Assembly (NCBI GenBank): GCA_949935895.1
Contig: CATLGL010000025.1
Location: 1 to 15,226 of the forward strand
DNA: 15,226 nucleotides
Direction of reading: 5' to 3'
From: an uncultured Clostridia bacterium
GTDB lineage: Bacteria; Bacillota; Clostridia; TANB77; CAG-508
Shown here: positions 8,857 through 15,226 of the stretch, piece by piece
How the letters are laid out: every line of letters starts with the position of its first letter
Numbering within the stretch: position 1 is the stretch's first letter
Position numbers and translations under genes: made by a program
The notes under the pieces: model-generated
Database searches by the model: none
What the model was told of the DNA's origin: nothing
What the model saw: only the letters and a program-made list of their open reading frames with translations

Positions 8857-9375
8857 TTGGAGCATGATATAGCAAAAATATATGAAGAGTATTCAAAAAT
8901 GATATACAACTATTTATATTGTTTATGCTTCGACAATACTCTATCAGAAGATTTAACACAAGAAACCTTTTACTATGCAACAAAAGGAATCGATAAGTTT
9001 AGAAATGATTGCAAAATACAAGTTTGGCTATGTGAAATTGCAAAAAACTTATGGTTTAAGGAGTTAAAGAGAAGAAAAAGAACTGTTATTGTTTCAATAG
9101 AGTCTGAGTTTGGAGAAATTGGAGAAACAAAAGAAATCGCTTCTGAAGAAAATGTGGAGGATAAATTTATCGAAAAAGAAGAGAAAATAGAGTTGTATAA
9201 AAATTTAAAAAAGTTAACAAATATAGAAAGACAACTGATACACCTAAGATTAACAAGTGGTTTAAACTTTAAAGATATTTCACAAATATACAAAAAGTCT
9301 GAATCATGGGCACGAGTCACATATTACAGAGGAAAAGAAAAATTGAGAGAAATGTACGAAAAGGAGGAGCAATAA
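8857..9375 (+). CDS. ECF-family RNA polymerase sigma factor
   Basis: A 172-residue protein with only the two sigma domains expected of group IV (ECF) factors. Region 2 is at about 8-76, with the SEDLTQETFYYATKGIDKF core and a basic end (KELKRRKR). Region 4 is at about 120-166, with TNIERQLIHLRLTSGLNFKDISQIY and a second helix, SWARVTYYRGKEKLRE. The acidic segment between them (about 85-115) is the linker. It directs RNA polymerase to promoters such as those at 8805 and 10837. The start is TTG 8857, chosen because GGGAGG lies 7 bases upstream. The anti-sigma gene follows after 1 base, with its ribosome binding site inside this gene's 3' end, so the two are translationally coupled. Confidence 0.93.
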   Translation: MEHDIAKIYEEYSKMIYNYLYCLCFDNTLSEDLTQETFYYATKGIDKFRNDCKIQVWLCEIAKNLWFKELKRRKRTVIVSIESEFGEIGETKEIASEENVEDKFIEKEEKIELYKNLKKLTNIERQLIHLRLTSGLNFKDISQIYKKSESWARVTYYRGKEKLREMYEKEEQ

Positions 9376-9376
9376 G

Positions 9377-10009
9377 ATGAAGCAAGATAAACAAGATTGT
9401 AAAATTGTGCAAGATTTATTACCAAATTATATTGAAAATCTGACGTATGATGAGACAAATGAATACATAAGAAATCATATAGCAAAGTGTCCAAAATGTG
9501 CTAAAGTATTAAACAATATGGATGCAGAAATAGAAATAGAACCATTAAATCAAGATAAAGAAATTAAGTATCTAAAAGGAATTCGAAAAAGAGTAAAAAG
9601 AACCATAGCAGTTGTTTCTTTAGTAATAATTATTACTGCTAGTTGCATTATAGGATATTTTTATAATAAATCAAAAATACAAGTAAACAATTATACATTC
9701 TTGAGGGCTAGTTATATAAAAAAGAATCAAGAGGATGCTATAGATGGAAATTTATATGGTACTATGATAGCAGTATTTGATGAAAATAAAATTTGTAAAA
9801 GTGTAAGAGTTGTAGAAGAAGGTTATAAAAGTGAGAATGTGCAAAAACAATATAACCTTATAAATGAATTTATAGATTGTTATACCAATGTTATGAGCAT
9901 AGATAATAAATTGCATTATAATACAAATTATTGGAATGGCCAAACTAAAGAAAGAATACAAAATGATTGGACTGAAAATTATATAATTATTAAATTAGAT
10001 GAAATATAG
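9377..10009 (+). CDS. Membrane anti-sigma factor with zinc-finger domain
   Basis: A 210-residue single-pass membrane protein, presumed to hold the ECF sigma factor inactive at the membrane. The N-terminal domain (about 1-50) has the anti-sigma zinc motif: C8, then H34-x3-C38-x2-C41 in HIAKCPKC. A helix at about 75-94 (TIAVVSLVIIITASCIIGYFY) crosses the membrane after a basic stop (RKRVKR). The outer part (about 95-210) has no recognised domain and would be the sensor. ATG 9377 follows AAGGAGG by 9 bases. A terminator closes the operon. What signal releases the sigma factor cannot be told. Confidence 0.88.
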   Translation: MKQDKQDCKIVQDLLPNYIENLTYDETNEYIRNHIAKCPKCAKVLNNMDAEIEIEPLNQDKEIKYLKGIRKRVKRTIAVVSLVIIITASCIIGYFYNKSKIQVNNYTFLRASYIKKNQEDAIDGNLYGTMIAVFDENKICKSVRVVEEGYKSENVQKQYNLINEFIDCYTNVMSIDNKLHYNTNYWNGQTKERIQNDWTENYIIIKLDEI

Positions 10010-10018
10010 AAAAAAGAA

Positions 10019-10054
10019 GGGGGCATAGATGTAAAATATCTATGCCCCTTTTAC
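10019..10054 (+). terminator. Terminator of the sigma/anti-sigma operon
   Basis: GGGGCATAGAT (10020-10030) pairs perfectly with ATCTATGCCCC (10038-10048) around a 7-base loop, followed by TTTT. Upstream A-rich bases make it partly usable on the minus strand as well, where the secreted-protein gene also ends. Confidence 0.85.
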
Positions 10055-10135
10055 TAATATGAAACACAAGAAACAAATTTAGTTAATATTAAATATACTA
10101 CATGCTACCAAAACTAATCATTTAAAAAAGATTGT

Positions 10136-10624
10136 TTATGAAGATACCCAGGCACTAATCCATCCACCATTGGAACCTAAGACAGTATATGTAATGGTAT
10201 AGTTACCAGCAACAGCATTTGAAAAACTGACTGTCTTTGTACCATTACCAGTAATATAAATCTGGGTTGCAACGGTGCCATCTGGTCGGCGCAAAACCAC
10301 ATTGACTGTAGGACTTCCAGGAAAGTCATGTGTAGTAATTTGAAAATGACCTGTTGAATTCCCGCTTCCTGATGCATTAACAGTAAAAGAACCTGTCAAA
10401 GGATTTGTGTACTTTGCCGCGTACCCATATATACTTCTGGCAGCTGCCGTTGTTTCTGCTACGATACTTTCCCGAATAGCAGACGATGTTGCAGAAGAGT
10501 CCATGGAATCCACAGATTCATATTCTACAGCATTAAACCGTTCAGCAGCCAAAGCTGTTCCGCTTGTCGAAAAGAGACAAACAACAACCAGTGCGAGTGA
10601 CATAAGACTTTTTTTCATTTTCAT
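10136..10624 (-). CDS. Small secreted protein, compositionally foreign
   Basis: A 162-residue exported protein of unknown function. It has a classic signal peptide (basic MKMKK, hydrophobic 6-20, ALA-AE cleavage near 26). A Ser/Thr/Ala-rich segment (36-70) is followed by a Gly/Thr-rich region predicted to form beta strands (about 75-162, ending GGWISAWVSS), like a small beta-sandwich domain. AAGGAGG lies 7 bases before ATG 10624. The gene is clearly more GC-rich than everything around it and uses codons such as CGC, GCG and CGG freely, which suggests recent horizontal transfer. It holds the only two CGG codons in the window that are read straight as Arg (R29 at 10540-10538, R51 at 10474-10472). 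I do not recognise the family. Confidence 0.8.
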   Translation of the reverse strand: MKMKKSLMSLALVVVCLFSTSGTALAAERFNAVEYESVDSMDSSATSSAIRESIVAETTAAARSIYGYAAKYTNPLTGSFTVNASGSGNSTGHFQITTHDFPGSPTVNVVLRRPDGTVATQIYITGNGTKTVSFSNAVAGNYTITYTVLGSNGGWISAWVSS

Positions 10625-10683
10625 TTTGTTTCCTCCTTAGTAAGTTATTCTGTTTACTTGTGCCTCATATCGTTTTCTATGAT

Positions 10684-10710
10684 AAAAGGGCATCTAAAAA
10701 GCAGATGTCC
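10684..10710 (-). terminator. Terminator-like hairpin in the leader of the secreted-protein gene
   Basis: On the minus strand GGACATCT (10710-10703) pairs with AGATGCCC (10695-10688), 8 bp with one G-T pair, then TTTTAT. It lies about 60 bases upstream of the start codon, with no minus-strand gene before it. It could be an attenuator or a leftover terminator that came with a transferred segment. Confidence 0.4.
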
Positions 10711-10733
10711 ATTACCATTGAAAAGAAATTGCC

Positions 10734-10750
10734 ACTTTCTTAAAGAAAGT
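10734..10750. repeat. Perfect inverted repeat in the divergent intergenic region
   Basis: ACTTTCT-TAA-AGAAAGT, 7-bp arms and a 3-base centre, between the secreted-protein gene and the Spo0A-like regulator. This is a possible operator, but no binding protein is known. Confidence 0.4.
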
Positions 10751-10836
10751 TTAAAACAGACATAGTTTACTATCAGAAAAAATTATTTACAATTAAAACG
10801 GAAACAAGTGGAAAAATGTCTAATTTTGAAAATTTT

Positions 10837-10863
10837 TGTAACATTTTGGATAAAATGAGACTC
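10837..10863 (+). promoter_or_regulatory. ECF-type promoter of the Spo0A-like regulator
   Basis: TGTAAC (10837-10842) and GACTC (10859-10863), spacer 16. The block TTTTTGTAACATTTTG is identical to that before the sigma-factor operon, so the regulator is probably transcribed by that sigma factor. Confidence 0.7.
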
Positions 10864-10898
10864 TTATATAATGGAATATTAATATAAGGGGGAAAAAT

Positions 10899-11654
10899 AT
10901 GAATCGATTAGTCATTTTAGAAGATAACTTAGAATTTTCAAGAAATTTATTAAATTACATTATTACGAGAAACAAAAAAGTACAACTATGGAGTTTAGCA
11001 ATCGATGGAAAAGAAATTGAAGGGAGAATTAATTTTTTACAAGAAAATGATATTTTAATATTAGACTTAGGTTTACCAACAGTAAATGGAATTAAAATCA
11101 TTGAAAAATTGTTAGAAAATGAAGACAATATGCCACATATCATTGTTATGAGTGGAGATGCACAATTACTAGAAGAAGTGAAGAATTATACTCCATACTT
11201 ATATACAGTAATGGAAAAACCATTTTCTTTTGAAAGGTTAGTTGATGTATTAGAACAGATTACTTTTACAGGAGAGCAAAAACATTTTCAACAAATGGTA
11301 AAAGAAGAATTAAGAAAATTTGATATTAATATTACAACAATGGGATATACCTATATTGTAGATGCAATTACATTTGCTCTAGGAAATGAAGAAATGTTAA
11401 AAAACATGCAAAATATGTTATATAGAACAATTGGAATTAAAAATAACATTAGCCAAACCAATGTTAAATGGACAATTGAAAAATGTGTAAAGTCCATAAG
11501 AAGATATACTAGTACCAATATTATTAGAACATATTTTCATACAGAAGAAGGCGAAAAAATAACTCCTAAATTTTTTATTGCAACCATAGTGGAAAACATA
11601 AAATTAAAAAATGATATTCCATTTTCAGAAGAAAAGGAAGAAATATATTTCTAA
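10899..11654 (+). CDS. Response regulator with Spo0A-type DNA-binding domain
   Basis: A 251-residue cytoplasmic transcription regulator. The receiver domain (1-125) has the acidic pair E8-D9 (VILEDN), the phospho-acceptor D56 (ILILDLGLP), S87 (VMSGDA) and K107 (MEKPFSF). A linker leads to a Spo0A C-terminal domain at about 145-240, with GYTYIVDAITFALGNEEM, then LYRTIGIKNNISQTNVKW as the helix-turn-helix, and a closing TPKFFIATIVENIKLK. In Spo0A this domain binds 0A boxes after phosphorylation. It could be the organism's Spo0A or, more likely given the ECF promoter, a Spo0A-like paralogue. No kinase is adjacent. ATG 10899 follows AAGGGGG by 6 bases. Confidence 0.88.
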   Translation: MNRLVILEDNLEFSRNLLNYIITRNKKVQLWSLAIDGKEIEGRINFLQENDILILDLGLPTVNGIKIIEKLLENEDNMPHIIVMSGDAQLLEEVKNYTPYLYTVMEKPFSFERLVDVLEQITFTGEQKHFQQMVKEELRKFDINITTMGYTYIVDAITFALGNEEMLKNMQNMLYRTIGIKNNISQTNVKWTIEKCVKSIRRYTSTNIIRTYFHTEEGEKITPKFFIATIVENIKLKNDIPFSEEKEEIYF

Positions 11655-11676
11655 AAAACAGAAGAATAAAAGTATT

Positions 11677-11700
11677 GGACGTGCAGTGCACGCCCCTTTT
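11677..11700 (+). terminator. Terminator after the Spo0A-like regulator
   Basis: GGACGTGC (11677-11684) folds on GCACGCCC (11688-11695) with one A-C mismatch and a 3-base loop, followed by TTTT. The end of ytaF lies just beyond on the other strand, so it may serve both genes. Confidence 0.6.
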
Positions 11701-11734
11701 GATAACCTAGATATAGATATAACAAAAAGCAAAT

Positions 11735-12380
11735 CTAAATAAAAAATCGACTAGTACCAATACAAATTAAAAGAATACCAGATAAAATACTCCAAATATT
11801 TTCAGGAATTTGTAAAACACAAGAAAGTTTTTCACCTAGCATTCTACCAATAGAAAGGAACAATAATTGAAATGCTGCAACTAAAATAGGAAATAAATAT
11901 GAGGGACCTCCTATCATACTACTACAAATTCCAATACAAATAGAATCAATAGAAAGACATACTCCTAAATAAATTGCTTCCTTCCAATCAATTTTTTTAG
12001 AGTGATCTAAATCAGAAAAAATAGGATTACGAATAATTTGAATGGTAATTCCTAAAAAACGAATCATAAATTGATACATAGTAGGAGAAGCGTCTAAAAC
12101 AGAGAGGTTATCTTTTTTTGTACTAAGAGCTTGATAGATAATCCATAATCCCATTAACATTAAAAAACCTGCACCAATCCATTTTGTTAATTCTTCAGAA
12201 AAAATATAGCTTAGCAAACTACCAATTTGAATAGATAAGGATGTAATCAAAATGGAAATAACAAATAAAATAATTTTAGCAGTTCCGATAAATTTTGGTA
12301 TTTCGAATACCATATGTAATACCAATACCAAAAGCATCAACACTAACCGAAAATGCTAAAATAAGTAAGCTAAAAAGCAT
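11735..12380 (-). CDS. ytaF: YtaF-family sporulation membrane protein, read through a +1 shift at CGG
   Basis: A polytopic membrane protein of the YtaF family, related to the MntP manganese exporter fold and named for sporulation links in Bacillus; the substrate is not certain. The true start is ATG 12380, after GAGGTGAG. The first frame gives MLFSLLILAFSVSVDAF, then GITYGIRNTKIY. It reaches CGG at 12287-12285 (codon 32) and stops at TAA 12278-12276. Skipping the C reads GGA ACT GCT AAA (Y-G-TAKIILF) into the long frame. The full product is 214 residues, the normal length. The repeated motif SVDAFGIGI (13-21) and SIDSICIGI in the second half shows the internal duplication of this fold. Without the shift the first helix, with its Asp15, would be lost. 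Confidence 0.87.
12285..12287 (-). other. In-frame CGG with +1 frameshift (ytaF, codon 32)
   Basis: The zero frame reads ATT TAT CGG AAC TGC TAA. The protein continues as TAT-(C)-GGA-ACT. The codon before CGG is the same TAT as in smc. Confidence 0.78.
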
Positions 12381-12399
12381 AGTGTCTCACCTCATTTAC

Positions 12400-12429
12400 A
12401 TAATATGAAAAAAGGGGGATTTTTGTGAA
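12400..12429 (-). promoter_or_regulatory. Likely promoter of ytaF
   Basis: On the minus strand TTCACA (12429-12424), an 18-base spacer and TATTAT (12405-12400), 19 bases before the start codon at 12380. It overlaps the 5' edge of the metallopeptidase remnant. Confidence 0.5.
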
Positions 12430-12995
12430 GTAAATGCAAAATTATATGCAAATCTGATTCCAATTCAAGACATTATTGAAAGAGTAACATCAAATTTAGA
12501 TAAAGATATTACATATTATAGAAACATAGTAACTTCAAGATATAATACAATTGCTAAGGATATAAAACTATCTTTAATAGAACAAGGAGGGGCAAAAAAG
12601 AAAACTATTTTTCATGAACTTGATCATATGGCAACATCATCAAAAGATAATACAAAAGAGGCGAATAAAGGAAAACCATATCCTTTCTTAGTTATGGGAC
12701 TTAATATGAATATGAGTATAAATGGTAGAAAACCAAGTAGCTTTACAAGTTTAAACGAGGGAATTACAGAATATAAAGTAATGAAATATATATTGTATGA
12801 AACAGCAAGTAAACAAAAGGTTAAAAATCATAAGCATCTAAATGATTATTTGACTTATATTAAGCTAGTAAGCCAGTTAGTAGAAAAAGAACAAAAGAAC
12901 ATAGAAAAGTAGATTTTATTCCTAAGGTAATTATAAAAGGGATACCATTAACCACAAAAGAAATACATGAAGGAGAAAAAACGAAGGAGAGATAG
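12409..12995 (+). pseudogene. Truncated zinc metallopeptidase-like gene
   Basis: An open frame of 168 codons (12409-12912) with no usable start until ATG 12628, which lies after the active site. It has a zinc-protease HExxH motif, HELDH at 12613-12627, and about 45 residues later NEGITEY (12754-12774), whose Glu fits the third ligand of gluzincin-type enzymes. Similar HExxH...NEG proteins of unknown role are common in gut Clostridia. The 5' part is missing, replaced by the ytaF promoter region. At the 3' end the frame stops at TAG 12910-12912. Another frame continues as VDFIPKVIIKGIPLTTKEI to TAG 12993-12995, as if one A were lost near 12905. No CGG is involved, so this looks like ordinary gene decay. 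Confidence 0.6.
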
Positions 12996-13024
12996 AAAAT
13001 AGTATACCAACCATATAAATGTCT

Positions 13025-13080
13025 TAACAAAACAAGAAATTAGACAAGGAGGTCTAATTTCTTATTTTGTTATTATCATA
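13025..13080 (+). terminator. Long hairpin before the P-type ATPase gene
   Basis: A perfect 12-bp stem, AAGAAATTAGAC (13034-13045) with GTCTAATTTCTT (13052-13063), is extended past one C/A mismatch by 8 more pairs (13025-13032 with 13065-13072). The loop is AAGGAG. The U-rich right arm suits a terminator closing the upstream remnant. I see no convincing promoter between it and the ATPase gene. Confidence 0.6.
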
Positions 13081-13133
13081 AAATCTTTAGGACAAACATA
13101 TACATGTAAAAAACAAACAAAGGAGAGGATTTT

Positions 13134-15226
13134 ATGTGGCATACAATTGATGCTAAAGAAGTCGCAAAGAACTTAAAGACAAATATGGATAAAGGATTAA
13201 GTCAAGAAGAAGCTGTTTGGCGACTGGAAAAAGATGGCGAAAATAAATTATCTGATAAGAAAAAAGAAAATATGATAATTCGATTTCTAAAACAATTTAA
13301 TGATTTTATGATTATTATTTTAATTATTGCTTCTATCATATCTGCTGTAATGGCATATTTAGAAGGTAGCCATGATTATATGGATTCACTAATTATTATT
13401 GGAATTGTGGTGTTTAATGCAATTATGGGGTTAGTACAAGAGGCAAAAGCGGAAAAATCTTTAGAAGCTTTACAAAAAATGTCTGCTCCCTTGGCAAAAG
13501 TAAAAAGAAATGGAAAAAGCATATCAATAGAAAGTAAAAATCTAGTAAGAGGAGATATTATTTTATTAGAAGCAGGAAATTTTGTACCAGCTGATGCAAG
13601 ACTTATTAAAAGCTTTGGACTAAAGGTGGAAGAGTCTGCCTTAACAGGAGAAACATTACCAGTTGAAAAAGAAGCTTCTGTGTTACTAAGTAATGACGTA
13701 TCATTAGGAGATACCATTAACATGGTATATGCAACCACTATTGTAGTAAGTGGACATGCAGAAGCAATTGTTGTAGAAACAGGAATGGATACAAATGTAG
13801 GAAAAATTGCAAAAATGATTTTAAAAGAAGAAGCTCCACAAACACCAATACAAAAAAAATTAGCTGGGGTAGGAAAAACGCTTGGAATTGCTTGTTTGCT
13901 AATTTGTTTTGCTATATTTGTTATTGGTATCTTTAAAAAAATTGAAATTATGGAAATGTTTATGACTTCAGTTGGACTTGCTGTTGCTGCCATTCCAGAA
14001 GGACTACCAGCTATTGTTACTATTATGTTATCAATTGGTGTAACAAAAATGGCAAAAAATAATGCGATTATTCGAAAATTGCCAGCAGTAGAGACATTAG
14101 GAAGTGCAAGTGTAATTTGTTCAGACAAAACAGGTACTTTAACACAAAACAAGATGAAGGTAGTAGAAATTCAAGATGTTCATGGAAGAGTAATTAGAGA
14201 AAATGAATATCGACATATTATCGCATTAGCTAGCATGTGTACAGACTGTCAAATTGATATACAAGATGGCAAAAAGGAAGCTATTGGAGAAGCAACCGAA
14301 GTTGCTATTGTCAATGAAGCATTAAAGGTTGGAGAAAATAAAGAAGAACTTGATACTTATTACCAAAGAGTAAATGAAATACCATTTGCTTCTGAAAGAA
14401 AGAAAATGACAACAATTCATCAATATGGAGGGAAATATCGTATTATTACAAAAGGGGCACCAGATGTATTATTAGAAAGTTGTAGCTACTATTATGATAA
14501 TGGAGAAGAAAATCCATTATCAAAACTTAAAAAAGAACAAATTAGTAATTATAATGAGCAAATGGCACAAAAAGCATTAAGAGTAATAGCAGTTGCATAT
14601 CGAGATGTAGATACATTACCAGATAACATTAGTGTAGAAACCATAGAAAATGGGCTTACTTTTATGGGATTAATTGGTATGATAGATCCACCAAGAGAGG
14701 GAGTAAAAGAAGCAGTAGCAACATGTAAAAAAGCAGGAATAAAAACAGTTATGATTACAGGAGATCATATTATAACAGCAAAAGCCATTGCTAAGGAATT
14801 AGGAATTTTAAAAACGCATGACCTTGCAATAACAGGAGCACAATTAGACCAAATATCAAACCAAGAACTAGAAAAAAATATTATGCGTTATTCTGTTTTT
14901 GCAAGAGTTTCTCCAGAACATAAAGTACGCATTGTAAAAGCATTTCAACATACAGGAGCAGTTGTTGGTATGACAGGAGATGGGGTCAATGATGCACCAG
15001 CTTTAAAAAATGCAGATATAGGAATAGCTATGGGAAAAAATGGAACTGATGTTGCCAAAAATGCTTCTGATATGATATTAACAGATGACAATTTTGTTAC
15101 AATTGTAAAAGCAGTAAAACAAGGAAGAAACATATTTGACAATATACGAAAGGCAGTACATTTTTTGATTTCCACTAATATTGGAGAAATTGTTACTATT
15201 TTTATGGGACTATTGCTAGGTTTAGA
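13134..15226 (+). CDS. Ca2+-type P-type ATPase (SERCA/PMCA-like, P2), cut by the window edge
   Basis: A cation-pumping ATPase, open for 697 codons and still running at the right edge; family members are about 870-900 residues. In order it has an N-terminal cation-ATPase domain (1-70), membrane helices M1-M2 (about 55-100) and the actuator domain with TGE at 171-173. M3-M4 carry AAIPEGLP (E289), the calcium-site motif of type IIA pumps. The phosphorylation motif SDKTGTLT has D331. The nucleotide domain has KGAP (440-443). The hinge is MTGDGVNDAP (613-622), and the start of M5 follows. The PEGLP and the absence of metal-binding CxxC repeats point to Ca2+ export rather than heavy metals, though Mn2+ is possible. 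AAGGAG lies 8 bases before ATG 13134. No in-frame CGG is present. Confidence 0.93.
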   Translation, partial: MWHTIDAKEVAKNLKTNMDKGLSQEEAVWRLEKDGENKLSDKKKENMIIRFLKQFNDFMIIILIIASIISAVMAYLEGSHDYMDSLIIIGIVVFNAIMGLVQEAKAEKSLEALQKMSAPLAKVKRNGKSISIESKNLVRGDIILLEAGNFVPADARLIKSFGLKVEESALTGETLPVEKEASVLLSNDVSLGDTINMVYATTIVVSGHAEAIVVETGMDTNVGKIAKMILKEEAPQTPIQKKLAGVGKTLGIACLLICFAIFVIGIFKKIEIMEMFMTSVGLAVAAIPEGLPAIVTIMLSIGVTKMAKNNAIIRKLPAVETLGSASVICSDKTGTLTQNKMKVVEIQDVHGRVIRENEYRHIIALASMCTDCQIDIQDGKKEAIGEATEVAIVNEALKVGENKEELDTYYQRVNEIPFASERKKMTTIHQYGGKYRIITKGAPDVLLESCSYYYDNGEENPLSKLKKEQISNYNEQMAQKALRVIAVAYRDVDTLPDNISVETIENGLTFMGLIGMIDPPREGVKEAVATCKKAGIKTVMITGDHIITAKAIAKELGILKTHDLAITGAQLDQISNQELEKNIMRYSVFARVSPEHKVRIVKAFQHTGAVVGMTGDGVNDAPALKNADIGIAMGKNGTDVAKNASDMILTDDNFVTIVKAVKQGRNIFDNIRKAVHFLISTNIGEIVTIFMGLLLGL

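Noticed and set aside
3928..12287. Frameshifts as ordinary homopolymer sequencing errors
   Set aside because: Only the NUDIX site touches a run of identical bases (GGGG). All four coincide with an in-frame CGG, and the shift is always +1. Read data are still needed to exclude error fully.
12298..12306. ytaF break caused by a lost A at an ATTCGAAAT segment
   Set aside because: CGA is used normally as Arg in xth, smc and other genes here. Continuing the frame 15 bases further reaches a CGG that explains the break in the same way as the other three.
13376..14152. 258-codon frame on the minus strand
   Set aside because: It lies wholly inside the ATPase gene in antisense. Its protein has no domain or ribosome binding site and reflects the AT-rich codons opposite.
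1..15226. CRISPR array, tRNA or rRNA genes, integrase or attachment sites
   Set aside because: I saw no regularly spaced repeats, no cloverleaf-like or rRNA sequence, and no recombinase motifs in any frame.

Overview
The window is AT-rich DNA from a low-GC Gram-positive bacterium, most likely an anaerobic, Clostridia-like Firmicute. The evidence is strong AGGAGG-type ribosome binding sites, TTG starts, AT-ending codons, a YabE-like G5/3D wall protein, an SMC protein of Firmicute length, a YtaF-family sporulation membrane protein and a regulator with a Spo0A-type C-terminal domain. I cannot name the species.

Layout: (1) 1-161, tail of a membrane-anchored protein and its terminator; (2) 376-3332, a YabE-like 3D-domain wall protein with a consensus sigma-A promoter, then exodeoxyribonuclease III and an AI-2E-family transporter; (3) 3333-4242 on the minus strand, an HD-GYP phosphodiesterase that ends stop-to-stop against the transporter; (4) 4408-8529, smc and a NUDIX hydrolase in one transcription unit; (5) 8857-10009, an ECF sigma factor with its zinc-finger membrane anti-sigma factor; (6) 10136-10624 minus, a small secreted protein whose base composition is unlike the rest; (7) 10899-11654, a response regulator with a Spo0A-like output domain, whose promoter copies the one in front of the sigma factor; (8) 11735-12380 minus, ytaF; (9) 12409-12995, a broken zinc-metallopeptidase fragment; (10) 13134 to the right edge, a Ca2+-type P-type ATPase, incomplete.

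The main discovery is in how genes are read. Four unrelated genes (HD-GYP, smc, NUDIX, ytaF) each appear broken by a +1 frameshift. In all four the break is exactly at an in-frame CGG codon. Skipping the C gives GGN (Gly) and restores a full-length protein of normal family length (302, 1183, 184 and 214 residues). I find no in-frame CGG read as Arg in any native-looking gene here (about 4,200 codons). CGG in the other two phases, seen eight times on sense strands, is never followed by a shift. CGA, CGC, CGT and AGG are all used normally in-frame. This suggests that CGG is not an Arg codon in this organism but a +1 frameshift or quadruplet (CGGN) signal. The only straight-read CGG codons (two) are in the compositionally foreign secreted gene.

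A second system is a small stress-type regulon. Nearly identical ECF promoters (TGTAAC, 15-16 bases, GACTC) precede the sigma/anti-sigma pair and the Spo0A-like regulator, which links an envelope-sensing sigma factor to a sporulation-type transcription factor.
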